Source: Astropecten irregularis (lineage: Eukaryota; Echinodermata; Asteroidea; Paxillosida; Astropectinidae). Taken from it: a DNA stretch of 64,000 nucleotides. Shown here piece after piece: positions 32,221-44,900 of this stretch; position 1 is the stretch's first letter, and each line of letters opens with the position of its first letter. The stretch spans positions 5,642,001-5,706,000 of the forward strand of contig OZ020255.1 in assembly GCA_963971285.1 (NCBI GenBank), written 5' to 3'. The position numbers were made by a program, and so were the translations under genes. The notes below the pieces were generated by a model. It searched no databases and was not told where the DNA came from. It worked only from the letters and a program-made list of their open reading frames with translations.

Positions 32221-35200
32221 CTAATCTCGACGCTGGATGCAGCTATTTCGCTGCACCTCAGCACTCTCCTGGCATGGAGATGCCCCACCAGCACCAACAG
32301 GTGTTTGATGACCAGGAGTGGTACAAGGAGTGTTGGACCTACTATTTGTTTGTTGTTTCTTCTTAAGAGCAGTAGTAGCATCCTTGATGAGATGTCCTGG
32401 AATGTGGATGAGCTCGCAGGATGGATTGCTGGAAGGTGGTGCTATGGGGCTTGGTGTCTTCTTGCGGCTTGAACTCTTAGAGGACCTACCATGTAGACTC
32501 ACTGTGCTGGTCCTAGTACTTGGAGTTCCCTGATGGGAGACTTGGTCTGTCTCTGGGCCAGTCTGAAGATCAGTTGATGATGGCTTGTCGGTAGGTAGAG
32601 GTAATGAACTTGGTGTCAACTTGTCAGTGACCATGGAACTCTTGTTGGCAGCTCTGCCCTGTGGAGTTGTCTTACCAATAGGTGATTCATGGACTCCATC
32701 AGAAGGATTACTGTTGCTGGAATGATGCATGAGTTCACTGGTAGATGGCTGATGAATGGAAAATTGGCTGCTTTTCACTGCACCATCCATCTGAGTGTGT
32801 ACCTCAGACAGATGGCCTGTACCAGAGTCAGGATCAAGAGAGTTGCCAGAAAACACTGCAGTGCTTATAGTCACTATAGCAGTGTTTGAAGATTGGCGCA
32901 TCTCCTGAGAGCTTGACAATGGTTGTGCAGTGGATTGCATCTCACTGGGTGCGTCATTTTCCATGTCTGGAGCCTGTGAAGCTTGCAGTTGGTCTTGCAG
33001 CTGTTGAACTAGGTTATTATTCACATCATTGATAGCATCCTGCTGATTATGTCCCTCCATGGGCTGAATCTCCATAGACAACTGATGGGTCATGCTGTGT
33101 TCCCGTGACACATCAAGATTATCCCCCATGGCACAACCTCCTGATTCAAGTGGAGCTGAGGGTCTCAACAGTCCCTGTGCCTGTCGAGCAGAACTAGGTC
33201 GACAGGAAGAGCTGTCACTAGTAGTTGACATTTTCCCCTTGTGCAAGTTTCTACCAGACTGCTTCACATGCTTGAGACTAGGCTTGTTGGAGCCAGATGG
33301 TTTATTGTTGATAGATGTGAGGTCTGTTGTGGAATCAGTTGTTGCTAGAGTAGAAACAGTTGGCAAAGAGGCTGCATCCCCTGGTGCATGGAAAGTAACT
33401 TTACCCTTCTTCAGCTTGCGAGATGACACTGATCTCATTGAAGAACTGTTGGATGATTTCATGGGCCGATTGCTCCCAGCACATTTGGGAGTATGAGAGG
33501 ACTTCTTGTTGGCAGGCTTCCCAGCACTTGCAGAGACCAGTGGTTGTTTCTGCTTAGCACGTGAATCTTTAAGAGGCAAAGAAGCACTGTTGGAACCCTT
33601 CAGTTTATCAGCAGGGTTGGATTTCTCTCTGATCCTGCTGGATGCTGATTTGGTTGGTGTCTCCTTTGTGCTCGGTGCCTTCGTCTTCTCACCTGCCCTC
33701 TGTTTGCTGTTCAGGATGGTGACTGATGAACTTTTAGAGGACTGCTTCGCACCTGTCTTTGACTTGTTTGTGCTTCCTTTACCGTTGGCTCCATTGGCTG
33801 CTTCATGTAGCATTCTGCTGGAGGCAGTCTGGCTTTTAGAGACCTTCTTGCGGTCAGCGGTTGAAGGTTTCTTCTTACCACTCACTGATTTCTTTTCATT
33901 TGTCTTCCTGCTCTCACTGGTCTTCTTATCTTTGTCTGTTTTACCCAGGATGGCATTGCGACTCTTCTTTGAAGCCGCCTTGATGGCCCCTTTGATCTTT
34001 GAGGCAGTAGATGGCTTACGGGATGGGCCAGCGACGTCAACACTAACCTGTTGAGAAAATGACATTAGAAAGGATCATTTATTTTTGTTGAGTATGACAA
34101 TATATTGAAAATATCATTTGGATGATAAGAGAAAAACATTAATCAGTAAATGGTTTGTTTTGACCAATTTGCTAATGCCCTGGAAAGAACATTTTTCATT
34201 TTGTGAATATCACTCAGGATCAATAGTCAATACTCTGTGTTGAGTAAGGGAATGGAGCTTCAACCTCAGCCAAAAAGCACAAGTCCTGTATTGTGAGATT
34301 TCTACATGACTGAAATGAAGCCCGAGCCTCAGCTTCATGCAGCTGAGAATTTGTAAATGACCAAGGAATTCATTTGGGGTAAAACCTTTGAAATTTCTAT
34401 CAATTTTCACTGTCCTACTACTTTTTAATAGCTATCTCATAATCAGCATTCCTGAGTTATGACTCATTTATTTTGATTGGAGCACATTAATGTCTGTGAT
34501 TTATTACTTACGTCATCAGTCTGGACAGACATGTTACATGTCTGAGTGGCCATCTCAGATGTTGGCCGTGACAAGCTGATATTGGACATCTTCAAACCAT
34601 TCAATATCATACGTGTCAGTTCAGTGGTATCAACTGATGTACAGGTGGAAGTCTGCAATTATTCAAAATGGACAATTGGGGTGTTTATTAGTACATGTAT
34701 ATAACCTATTTCAATGTTACCTCAAAGTCTTAAAACCAATAAACACTGTATGAAGTTCATTCTCTATTTGTCAATTATTTGCAAAGTTACAGAAAAGGCT
34801 GTGTTTTAATGAGTTGACTACAGCTTGGATTTCTAATTCTTTATATGACAGCTCGTACTTCCCATGTACTGTGTGTAACTTCAAGCGTTGTGAAGTATAA
34901 TCATGTACTATTTTATCTGATCATTATTCATTTCACTTGGGTATTTGATCACAGAACTCACAGTATCAGTTGCAGATGACTGGTCCTTGGACATGGTTGT
35001 CAGCTCTGGAACGATGGTAGACAAAACTGCATCTACCATACTTGCAGCCTGCTGCTCCAAGTTGCATTGAACCTCTTCACTTGCTTCAAAAGCCTCTTGG
35101 ATCTGGCTGCCAGGTTTGGCTGGTGGTGCATCAGGAGCCTATACAAAAACAATAGATGACAAGGAGTTTTCTGTAATCTTCATTATTTATAAAATCCTGA

Positions 35201-38200
35201 TTTCTAAGCAGAGAAAGGAATGAGAATTTGGTTTGTGTATTATTTTATCATTTAGAAAATTGGAATGAGTGCACTCACATTGTCTGTAACTTGGAGCTCT
35301 GCCACTTCTTCATCCTTTTCTCCATCCAAACTAGCAAAGATGGCATCCACAAGATAAGCAGCCTCTTGCTCAAGGATAGCTGCCTGCTCTGCTGCACTTG
35401 GGGTCTGTAGAACAACCAATACAAGTTACAAGCTGGGAATGGTTGGATATTGGGGGAGGGGCTTCTATAATGGGGAGGTATGGTAATACAACAGAGGGGA
35501 TGGTGCCATGGTTAAAATACTTGTAAATTCATAAAGGAAATGAGAAACAGTGTATATGTTGGATGTGAAAGTCAACTAGTCATGTGTATTTTCACCATGT
35601 CAGGAGCTTGGATGGGCACCAGTTCTTCCTCATCATCTTCTCCATCCAAGCTAGCGAACACTGCATCCACAATATAAGCAGCCTCTTGCTCGAGGATAGC
35701 TGCTTGCTGTGCTGCACATACGCTCTGCATGACAATCTATAATCAGACAATAACATTTGTAGGTGAGAGGAGGTGGGGGATTTGTGTGACTTAGTCTGGA
35801 GTTTGGTTGGTGGATTGTGATGGTAGACCTATAGTATGAATTCAGCAGTCAGTGGGACTTTTACTTCATTCAATCTGTCTCTTTACTTTGTTTGACAGTG
35901 AGGCCTGTATGTTAACACTTGCCTTATTAGCAGCAATGTCTATGGCATTAGTGTCTTCAGCCTCAGGAAGCTGTGCCTTGTTATCATCTTCCACTCTTGC
36001 CAAAACCATCTTCACTAGTTCAGCAGCTTCCTGCTCAAGACTGCTAGAAGAGTCCTGTAAAATGCAATCACAAGAATCATAAGTTATTGCCAAAATGTGT
36101 CACAATGTACCAAAAGACTGTACGGGCACATGTTGTCAATGGCTGCATGACTGTAACGTACCTTGCATTCAGTCTCGACTGGTGGGGTGACTTGTTCCTC
36201 TATGGTGTTATCAACGGAGGTCTTGGCCTCAGTCACGACTATCAGTCTGGAATGGATAGATGCAGAGCTGCTAGGAGACTCAATGGCTGCAGTGATCTGA
36301 AATGTCATAGAAACAGTTACACAACAAGTCCACATGCACAACGTTAATTCATTTGTTTAAAGTTTTTATGATATCATTTTTCCCATAACCCAAGAGAACA
36401 TTGCAGTGACTGCTGTACAAGTATACCCACTACATGAATACAGGTAAAGTTGCATACCATTTAGAAGTTGTTTCACTTTATATAAAAACATGGAATGATA
36501 CACTGTGTTACAGACTCCTCCGGGCTTAAGTTCCATCAATGAACCAGAATCAATAACACAAGCCAAGAAAGTTCATTCATGGCTTCCTTGGACGTTATCT
36601 TCTCTCTGCATCAATATGCCCACTCTCAGAGATAGACAACACAGAACTGATCACCTATTTCACCAACTGCCAATTCTGATCTAAAAAGCTGTAGCAGACA
36701 TACAAGATATTAATAACATGTTATAAAACCGACCTTATCTTCAGCGATGTTATCCTGATCAATGGTCTTGTTACCATCCTTGACACTCACTGGTGCAGCT
36801 ATCATGGTAGCATCATCATCCTTAGTAGTCATGGTAGTCACATCATTGATGACTGGCTCCTTGCTCAGTCCCTGTAAAACAAATTTGTATTTACTAAAGG
36901 TTTTGCCTCATCATTATCACCATGACTGTGATTATCATCACCAAGAATCATCATCACCACCATAATAATGACAATAGTATCAGCACTTATTATGAACCAG
37001 TATTTATCAAGTGGGCTAACAACTGAGCATTAAATATAAGTGAAGCTACTCACCTCAGATGTCATATCAGTAATAGTTGGTTTATCCACAGTGTTGTCAA
37101 CACACAGGCTAGCCTCACTGACAACAATCAGTCTAGAACAGACAGATGCTGAGCTGGTAGGACGCTCAGTGACCGGGGTAGGCTGCAGTGAAAGACAGAC
37201 ACATTCAATTAATAAGTCCATCTGTTATATAAATCAATCCACTAACTGTGTCTTTATATTCTCATTACCTTGATCAGCCCACTGATGGCCCTCAGGTCCT
37301 CGTTCTTGCTCATCACATCATTGTCAATGATCAGCTTGGCAACTGCATCATTGATGTCAGATGCAACAGAAGCATCAGTATTCATCATCCCTTGGGGAGA
37401 CTTCTCATCCTTCATCAATTCCTGTAATGACACAATAATAAGGCCATATTAATGCAGACAAATTCAGGAGACACTAGATAAGCGTGGGGAAAATCCCAAT
37501 CTCCCTTTACTGGGCGGTATGTTACCAAATATGGAAGAGCATTGTCAGAGGGGAGTGATACCTCCTTTAAATCATGTAGCAGTTGGCACATAGAGGGCGC
37601 CAAACATTAGGAAGCAGGTAACAGCATCTCCCAACACCTTCATACACATCAAGTGCTCCATTGACAAAGTTCAAATTGTTCTGGCATCAAGCTTGCAATC
37701 CTGACTCAAGTTCAGCACACGATACATACAATTCTTGCTTATACAGCATGAAATGACAAACATAATTCGTACCTTTGGGATTTCCTCGTTAGTAATATGC
37801 TCAACAGTAGGGGTTTGCTCAACAGTAGGGGTTTGCTCAATAGTAGGGGTTTGCTCAGGGATTTGCTCAGGGGTTTGCTCAAGGGTTTGCTCGCTGTTGA
37901 TGGCAGGCAACTGGACCCCTCCTACAAAGAACAAACAAAAGAAGCAGTGTGCATAATGGTTGACTATATCTGGTTGTTTTTGCAGTGGTTACTGAAACCT
38001 TCCCTTACTAGTCTAGTGTGCACTGCATGTTACATAGACCACGTTTACACTTGATCGCACTAGGACGATCAAAGGAGGATCAGATCCCGCAAGGGCAATC
38101 AAAGGGCGATCAACAGCTAGTGTAAACGCAAGAGCGATCATCGTCACGTTCCTCTCCGTTTCTGAAATCCCGTATTTATTTATTTATTTATTCCACATAA

Positions 38201-40909
38201 GAGCATCGTTTTGTTTAAAAGCACTGTGAAAAGGTGGATCAATGCGCGATCAGACTCAAGTGTAAACACGTTAACAACTCCATGCGGGATCTGATCCATC
38301 TTTGATGATCGCCCTAGCCGGATCATGCTGGATCAAGTGTAAACACGGTCATAATGGTTCAGTTTCATATGTCATGAAGCGCTATTAAAACAAGTTAGCA
38401 CCTGGAATAAAGTAACAATTATATAACCAACCCAGATGCTAATCTGGTTAGTATGCATTGTTCGCACATTAATATTCATCATAATAATCGGACACCCATT
38501 GGGAATTTTGTTAAGTGGAAACCATATGATATGTTCTGCTGACCTGGGATTGATCTTTAATAAATAAAGGACAAGAAATGAACTTACCAAGTCCAGCTAC
38601 AGCCAGAGCAGTGGCTCTCAGCTCAGCTTTACCCTTGGCCTTTGTTTCAGCCAGGGCTTTGGCCATCTTGGCCTTTGCCTTTGCACATAAAAAAAAACAT
38701 CAAGATGGAGTGAAGATGTAAATTAAAATATCGCCCTCTGTCAAAAATTTAGTAAATGAATATGATTGATCTAAGATGACATTGTGAAGAGTTTTCTACA
38801 ATCAATCCAAATTTTAAAATTCAAAAGGTTGCTTCAGTATTTTGCATGCAAACACTGAGATAAGTATATTGCATCTTTGTCAGGACCCAAGTTTCTCTTC
38901 TTTTCAGCTGCCTAAGTATATTTCAGGTAGCACTTGGAAATGCATAAATTTAGATAATTTACACAGTCACAATTTTTTGAAGTCAGTATTATAAATTCGA
39001 TCATAATGTCAATGAAAGTTGATATGAGAGTATTTACGTTAATTTGCGTACCTTTTTCTGCTTCTTCAAAACATTCTTGGATACCGGTAACGTCTTAGAG
39101 TTTGATTTGGACAATTCTGCTTTGGATCCTGTGACATAGAAATGTAGGAACAGATGATTGTTAGGAATCTTTCCTTTCCAAATGTCATGATATAGTAATT
39201 ATTAACAATTAACTTCAAGTGTCCTGTTTGATAAATGATGTACAAGATACGTGTACTGCATGATGTATTTCACAGCTTATGCCACGGTTGTACAATATAC
39301 ACACAAAGACAAATTCCACTTAAAGGCACAACCTTGTGCCTCTTTTAAAATTTCATCCAATTGGCTTCTGACTGCCAAATGAATAAAGATAATTGACTAT
39401 TGGGGTCACCACCAACGAAGGGCTGGATGGCTCAGTTGGTAGAGCTCCTGTACGGTATTCATGCAGGAGGTCGCCAGTTCGAATCCCGCTCCTGTCAATT
39501 TTTCTTTGTTCACTTTTTAATGTCTTTTATAATTTGCTATTATGCATTAACACTGAATCTGGTTAAGACATGGAGGTAGAAACAAATCCAAAAACATGTT
39601 TAAGAGAGATGTACTCAAGTACTGCATCTGCACTGTTCTACTAGATAAGCAGATGTAAGTATTTGTGAAAAATGTGTTTGATTTATATCTTGTATTCAAT
39701 ATTTCCAGGTGCATTTCTATATTTGTTTTGACGTGATGTTTAATTATTAATAAGTTGTTGGACCTATATTGTGCTCCCTACAGCCTGGGTCAGCTGTTCA
39801 AGAGCGTAAATCATGTACATGTATACAAATTAAAAAATCAGACAAATATACAATAAATTAGTAAGAAATAAGCAAAATATGTAATTAACAAGCACATAAT
39901 TAAAACAACAACATACCAAATAATAGGTAATAAATTGCCAGGGAAATATCATCTTTACAGATGACAGTTACAATAACACTTAACAGATACAAACCACCAA
40001 GAAAAACTTTAAAAAAAAGAAAGATTGGCTCCCAATCCTAAGAAAATAGTTTAAGCAAAAAACAAGTCCTACTAGGCAGGCAAATTATGGAGCAAATGCA
40101 TAGTCTCAACAAGTACAAATTGATGAAGTAGGCCCTATTATTCTTAACTAAAACTTTGTGGTAAAGTTTACTCATTTTCCAAACATCATCAATATCACAA
40201 AACACATCACAGCCACTGTCAGGTCACACGTCCAGCATACAATAATAAAGCCAAGGTTACACTTTTTAAGTTACAGTTAAACTTAATGTAGAAACGACAT
40301 CTTTCACTTTCAGTTTCACTCAGTTGAGGAGACCAAAAGTAAACGGTTTTAGGCTATAAAAAGTCAGCAAAATTCACAACATTAATTCTATCGTAAATAT
40401 TAATGCATGATATAGGCCTAGGTGCCTACGCTATTGAATATTTTCTAAACATAATCATATGGGCTGGGCCCTGGGACGAAAATTGTTTTCTAGGACAGGC
40501 CTTGGGCCTAACGTTAGGCCTAACTTTACTTGAAAATGTTGAGCGCAATTTTGACGCCTCCGCAAGTTTTAAACTGGGCCTTGCGCAATTTTGAATTTAA
40601 GATTTGTTTGGGATTTTTTTTAACCGCGGCACATAGCGACATTCTATTCAGTTAGGCCTAGGTTAACATGGTTAAAAACGTTGGACACAGCCTCACAGGT
40701 TTTCTTTAAAACCAAGTCACTTTGAACAAACGCATAAAGATTGCGCAGGTTGAAAGATTGCGCTCAACAAAAAAACTCCACAAAAAGTGACAATCAATGG
40801 CAGTGAACAAAAAATACCGACTGACCGACGAACAACCATAACAAGAAGGAGACTTACCTGAAATTCGTGCACGGCGGCGTGTGCGTTTCTTCGTAGGCAG
40901 ACAACCCAT
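32221..40909 (-). CDS. Gene 2: paralogue of gene 1, AKAP-like scaffold
   Basis: Fourteen exons: 40909-40858, 39128-39052, 38678-38588, 37921-37773, 37421-37269, 37182-37054, 36871-36734, 36296-36162, 36054-35923, 35724-35596, 35404-35279, 35138-34962, 34652-34512 and 34047-32221. They join in frame to about 1151 aa. The N-terminus is again MGCLPTKKRTRRRARIS. The shorter length comes mainly from fewer EQTPTV units and from a gap in the terminal exon. The anchoring-type helices are intact, with one V to I change (YLVDAIFASL). The PP1-type motif is KVTF (33391-33402). Exon order equals that of gene 1, so this looks like the less altered form of the family. No stop or frameshift is seen. Confidence 0.8.
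38037..38350. mobile_element. GATC-rich palindromic MITE in intron 3 of gene 2
   Basis: Terminal repeats are GACCACGTTTACACTTGATC and GATCAAGTGTAAACACGGTC. Inside, GATC-containing words recur in both directions, making a long imperfect hairpin. A possible ATA target duplication flanks it. It is absent from the same intron of genes 1 and 3. Confidence 0.75.
39389..39502 (+). mobile_element. Single tRNA-like half in intron 1 of gene 2
   Basis: Contains GGATGGCTCAGTTGGTAGAG and GTTCGAATCC followed by TCAATTTTTCTTTG, the same sequence as one arm of the foldbacks at 21323 and 58035. The anticodon region carries an extra ATG compared with them. Confidence 0.6.
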
Positions 40910-41911
40910 GATTGTCGGCCGAAAATGATGTCAAATATCAGCTACAAAACCATGAATTTCTGGGAATATTGTATCAAAACAAACGTCAAAATTACACAAA
41001 AATGCGTCCACTGCTTGTGAATCCTAAACTGTTACTGACGAAATCGGCTAGTACGGTGCCTCTGATTGGTCAAAAGTCCGGTCATGCGCAGATATACTAT
41101 TATGTTTCGTTAGTTTTCATAACTTCCGGTTCCAGTTGCATTGGATTGCATGGTTTGTGATATAATTCTTTACAGAGTTACTGGGACCTAAATGATAACT
41201 TTCGGAGACTATCACGGGCAGACGTTCACTGTTGCTAGGGACAGATTCTATTTATACATGACTGAAAAAGTTCGTTGTAGTTGTTTTTTGCGACGTCACA
41301 ATTTTTTATTAAATTCATTCAATGATTATAAATTAATTGTTGTCAACCAAGATTGGAGAATATTAAGGTACAGTAAACATCATAAAGACAAAAATGAATA
41401 ATGTAAATTTGTAAAAGTGTTACATGCATAATCATTTGAAAACAGCATCGAATTTGGTTAAGGGAGAAAAATACTAGGATGTTATTTAGGGTTTGGCAAC
41501 AATAAAATAATTAATTGTGACGTCGCCAGAGAAAGAGCAACGAGCGTTTGCAGTCACGTGTCAATCTGTTCCTAGCCTAGCAACAGTGAACGTATGCCCG
41601 TGAGAGTCTCTGAAAGTTGTTATTTAGGTTCGAAAGTACACTATGTGAAACATTATAATAACCATACATACAATCTAATGCAACTGGAACCGGAAGTTGT
41701 CGAAACTAACGAAACGTAACAGTATATCTGCGCATGATCGGACTTTTGACCAATCAGACGCGCCGTTACATCCGAGTTCGTCAGTAACAGCTTAGGATTC
41801 ACAACGTATTCTTGTGCATCTCTCGTTTGCTTTGAATTTAACTTTGATACAACAAATTCGTGGTTTTAGGTTTTTGTAGCTGATATTTGACATCATTTTC
41901 GGCCAACAATC
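40910..41911. promoter_or_regulatory. Head-to-head shared promoter region of genes 2 and 3
   Basis: The two ATGs face away from each other 1.0 kb apart. About 390 bases on each side are inverted copies of the same promoter. Both arms keep an inverted or direct CCAAT box (ATTGG on the gene 2 side, CCAAT on the gene 3 side), an ETS-like site (TTCCGGTTCC or GGAACCGGAAG), and a TGCGCA half site. The CRE palindrome of gene 1 is reduced by one base in each arm (CGACGTCA at 41291-41298, TGACGTCG at 41518-41525). The central 200 bases (about 41300-41515) are single-copy flank. Confidence 0.55.
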
Positions 41912-44900
41912 ATGGGTTGTCTGCATACGAAGAAACGCACACGCCGTGCACGTGCTTCAGGTAAGTTTTCTTCATCGTCGGTGTCTTGTATCATTTTTGT
42001 AAGGACCCGGCCATGACTATCGACTAAAATTAAAAATGTAGCCTGCACTGCAGTTAACGTTAGGCCTATCGGTTTTCGCTCGGATAACGGGAAAGTTTCT
42101 CAAAAATGGAATAGGCCCCTATCAGAAAATCACTCTTCAAACCTTTCAACTGGACACTTCAACTTCAAGTTCAAGTCTTTTCTTGGAAAATATTGTCCGT
42201 CATAATTTATAGGGACACCAATTCAGCTATGTAAACGCGACGTCATGTGTTTTTACTTTGATTTTCACCCCTTTGGCTGAGCGGCAAAGTTCATTGACAT
42301 CGGAGTAGCTAGCCTATGGCGCGCAAAGTCACTCAAAAATGGCTGGAATATTGTCCCGACTCGATTCTTCTTACTTGGTCAATTGAGTTTATTTTAAAAA
42401 GGTTCTAAAACAGTCTTGATTCCAAGATTTTAAATTATAGATAGGCCTAGGCCTAATTTATCAACAATATCTTGCATGACATATTTAATGGCATTTCATT
42501 GTCTTATGTTCTTACATTAACAAATAAATAGGGCCTAACGTTAGGTCTTACTCTTATTTGTCTTAGGCCTAAATAAAATTAAATCTAATGTTAATTTTTT
42601 ATCTTAATGTGAAAAATTATCACAGCATTTCTCATATTTATATCTGGCACCATTAATATTAGAGGCCTAAACATGGATACATCAGCTTATCAAAGTTTAA
42701 AGTTAAAAAGAGAAAAACAAAACCCTGTCACTCCGATTTGAGAAAGACTTTAACACTTTTGTCTCATTGGCACGCCATAAAAACCAAGATCTCAACAGGG
42801 TCACATGACCTGCCGCCTGACATCGGAAGAATGAAAGTTGCTCGAGCAGACAACAGTTTAGTTTGGAATATTTTACCACATAGGCCTAATACATCATTTA
42901 GTACACGTATCTTGTATATCATGCATCAAACAGGACGCTTGAAGATAATTAATAATACTAAAAAGTTACATCATGATATTTAAAAGGGAAACAATCATCT
43001 CTTCCTCTCTTTGTCACAGGATCCAAAGCAGAGTTATCAAAATCAAACTCTAAGAAGTTACCGGTATCCAAGAGTGTTTTGAAGAAGCAGAAAAAGGTAC
43101 CTTAATACTCTCATATCAACTTTCATTGACATTATGAATGATACAAACATCAAAATTGTTTTAACATCTTTAAATTAATTTTCCAGTCTTTCCTGAAATA
43201 TACTTTATAGGCAGCTGAAAAAAACAGAAACCATGGTCCTGAAAAAGAAGCAATATACTTATAATCTCAGTGTTTGCATGCCAAATACTAAAGCAAACTT
43301 TGCAATTTTAAAACATGGATGGATTTTAGCAAACCCTTCAAATTTCATTATTGAGATTAATCAAGATTTATCATCTTCATCATAAAAATTCTTCAGACGG
43401 CTCTATTATAGTCGCTATCTTTACTCCAACTTGATGGTTGTTTTTTATTGTAGGCTAAGGCCAAGATGGCCAAAGCCCTGGCTGAAACAAAGGCCAAGGG
43501 TAAAGCTGAGCTGAGAGCCACTGCTCTGGCTGTAGCTGGACTTGGTAAGTTCATTTTTGTGTTCTTTAAAACAAAGATCAACCCAATGTGTACAAGTGAA
43601 CCTGTATCCATATTGTATACTCTTGTGTCATGGCCATCACTATTATGATGTAAGGAAGGATTTGGTAGTATTTTCTCCACTGGCCAATACATCTGACACT
43701 TATGTGCATACAACTGCATACCCATTGATTAAAATCATTTCTTGCTTTACATTGGGTCAGCAGTATACATATGTTGTACATTATCTGGTTTTCACAAAAT
43801 TCTCAATGAATACGCCTACCTGATGATTATGAATGCATAGGCAATGCATATAAATGAATAGTAGTATCTGGGTTGGTCGTATCATTTTAACTGTATTCTG
43901 TGCTTATTTGTACTAAAACACAGCAGCACATGGGACTGTACCATTATGTAACATGTAGTGCACACTAGTCTAGTAGGCATAGATATTCAGTAACCACTGC
44001 TAAAACAACCAATAGTCAAATAATGCAGCCATTATACAGGGTGTCCCAGAAACACACTATGTTGGAAATCATTATGTCAAAATTAAACTGTTTATTTCAA
44101 GATTCAGTTATATGATATGATTATGTCAAAATTAAACTGTTTATTTCAAGATTCAGTTATATGATAAAACCATGTCTTGGCTATCACCATGTAGAATTTA
44201 AGCAAAATCAGGCCAGGATTTGCAAAAATATGACAAAATGAAAGAGTAGTCTTCAAAAAGAAATTTGCAGTATTCCAGAATAAGTGGTCAATACACACAT
44301 AATGTGTATTGAAAGAAAGATGGAAATCTGGTTTTGAGGTTGGGTAATTCAGTCTTAAGTAGTTTTTCCCTCAATTTCAGTCAAATTTTGCTCAAATTCT
44401 ACATGGAGATAGCCAAGACATGGCTGCATCACATATCTAAATCTTGAAGTGATAAACAGTTTATTTTTCATATAATAGTACTTGACACAAAGTGTTGCGT
44501 TTTTGGGGACAACCTGTACACACTACTTCTTTGTATTTTGTTCTTTGTAGGAGGGGCCCAGTTGCCTGCCATCACCAGCGAGCAAACCCTTGAGCAAACT
44601 CCTACTGTTGAGGAAACTCCTACTGTTGAGCATATTACCAACAAGGAAATCCCAAAGGTACAAATATTGTTTCTCATTTCATGCTGTAGCAACAATTGCA
44701 TGTATCAGTGTGCAGAACTCGGGATTGCAGGCCATTTTGAACTTTGAATGAGATGGCTTCACAAACATTGTCAATGGACCACTTGAGTGTACGAAGGTGT
44801 TGTGAGATGCTGATACCTGCTTCTTAGCGTCTGGTGCCCTCTATGTGCCAACCTAACTACAAGATGGTTTAAAGAAGTTATCACTCCCCTGAGTCCCCTA

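Larger units (their letters stand above)
24960..41480 (-). repeat. Segmental duplication, unit 2
   Basis: Direct copy of unit 1 with gene 2. It shares a few hundred extra bases of 3' flank with unit 3 (around 24960-25130 against 55930-56080) that unit 1 lacks. Units 2 and 3 are thus the closest pair at that end. Private insertions are listed separately. Confidence 0.85.
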
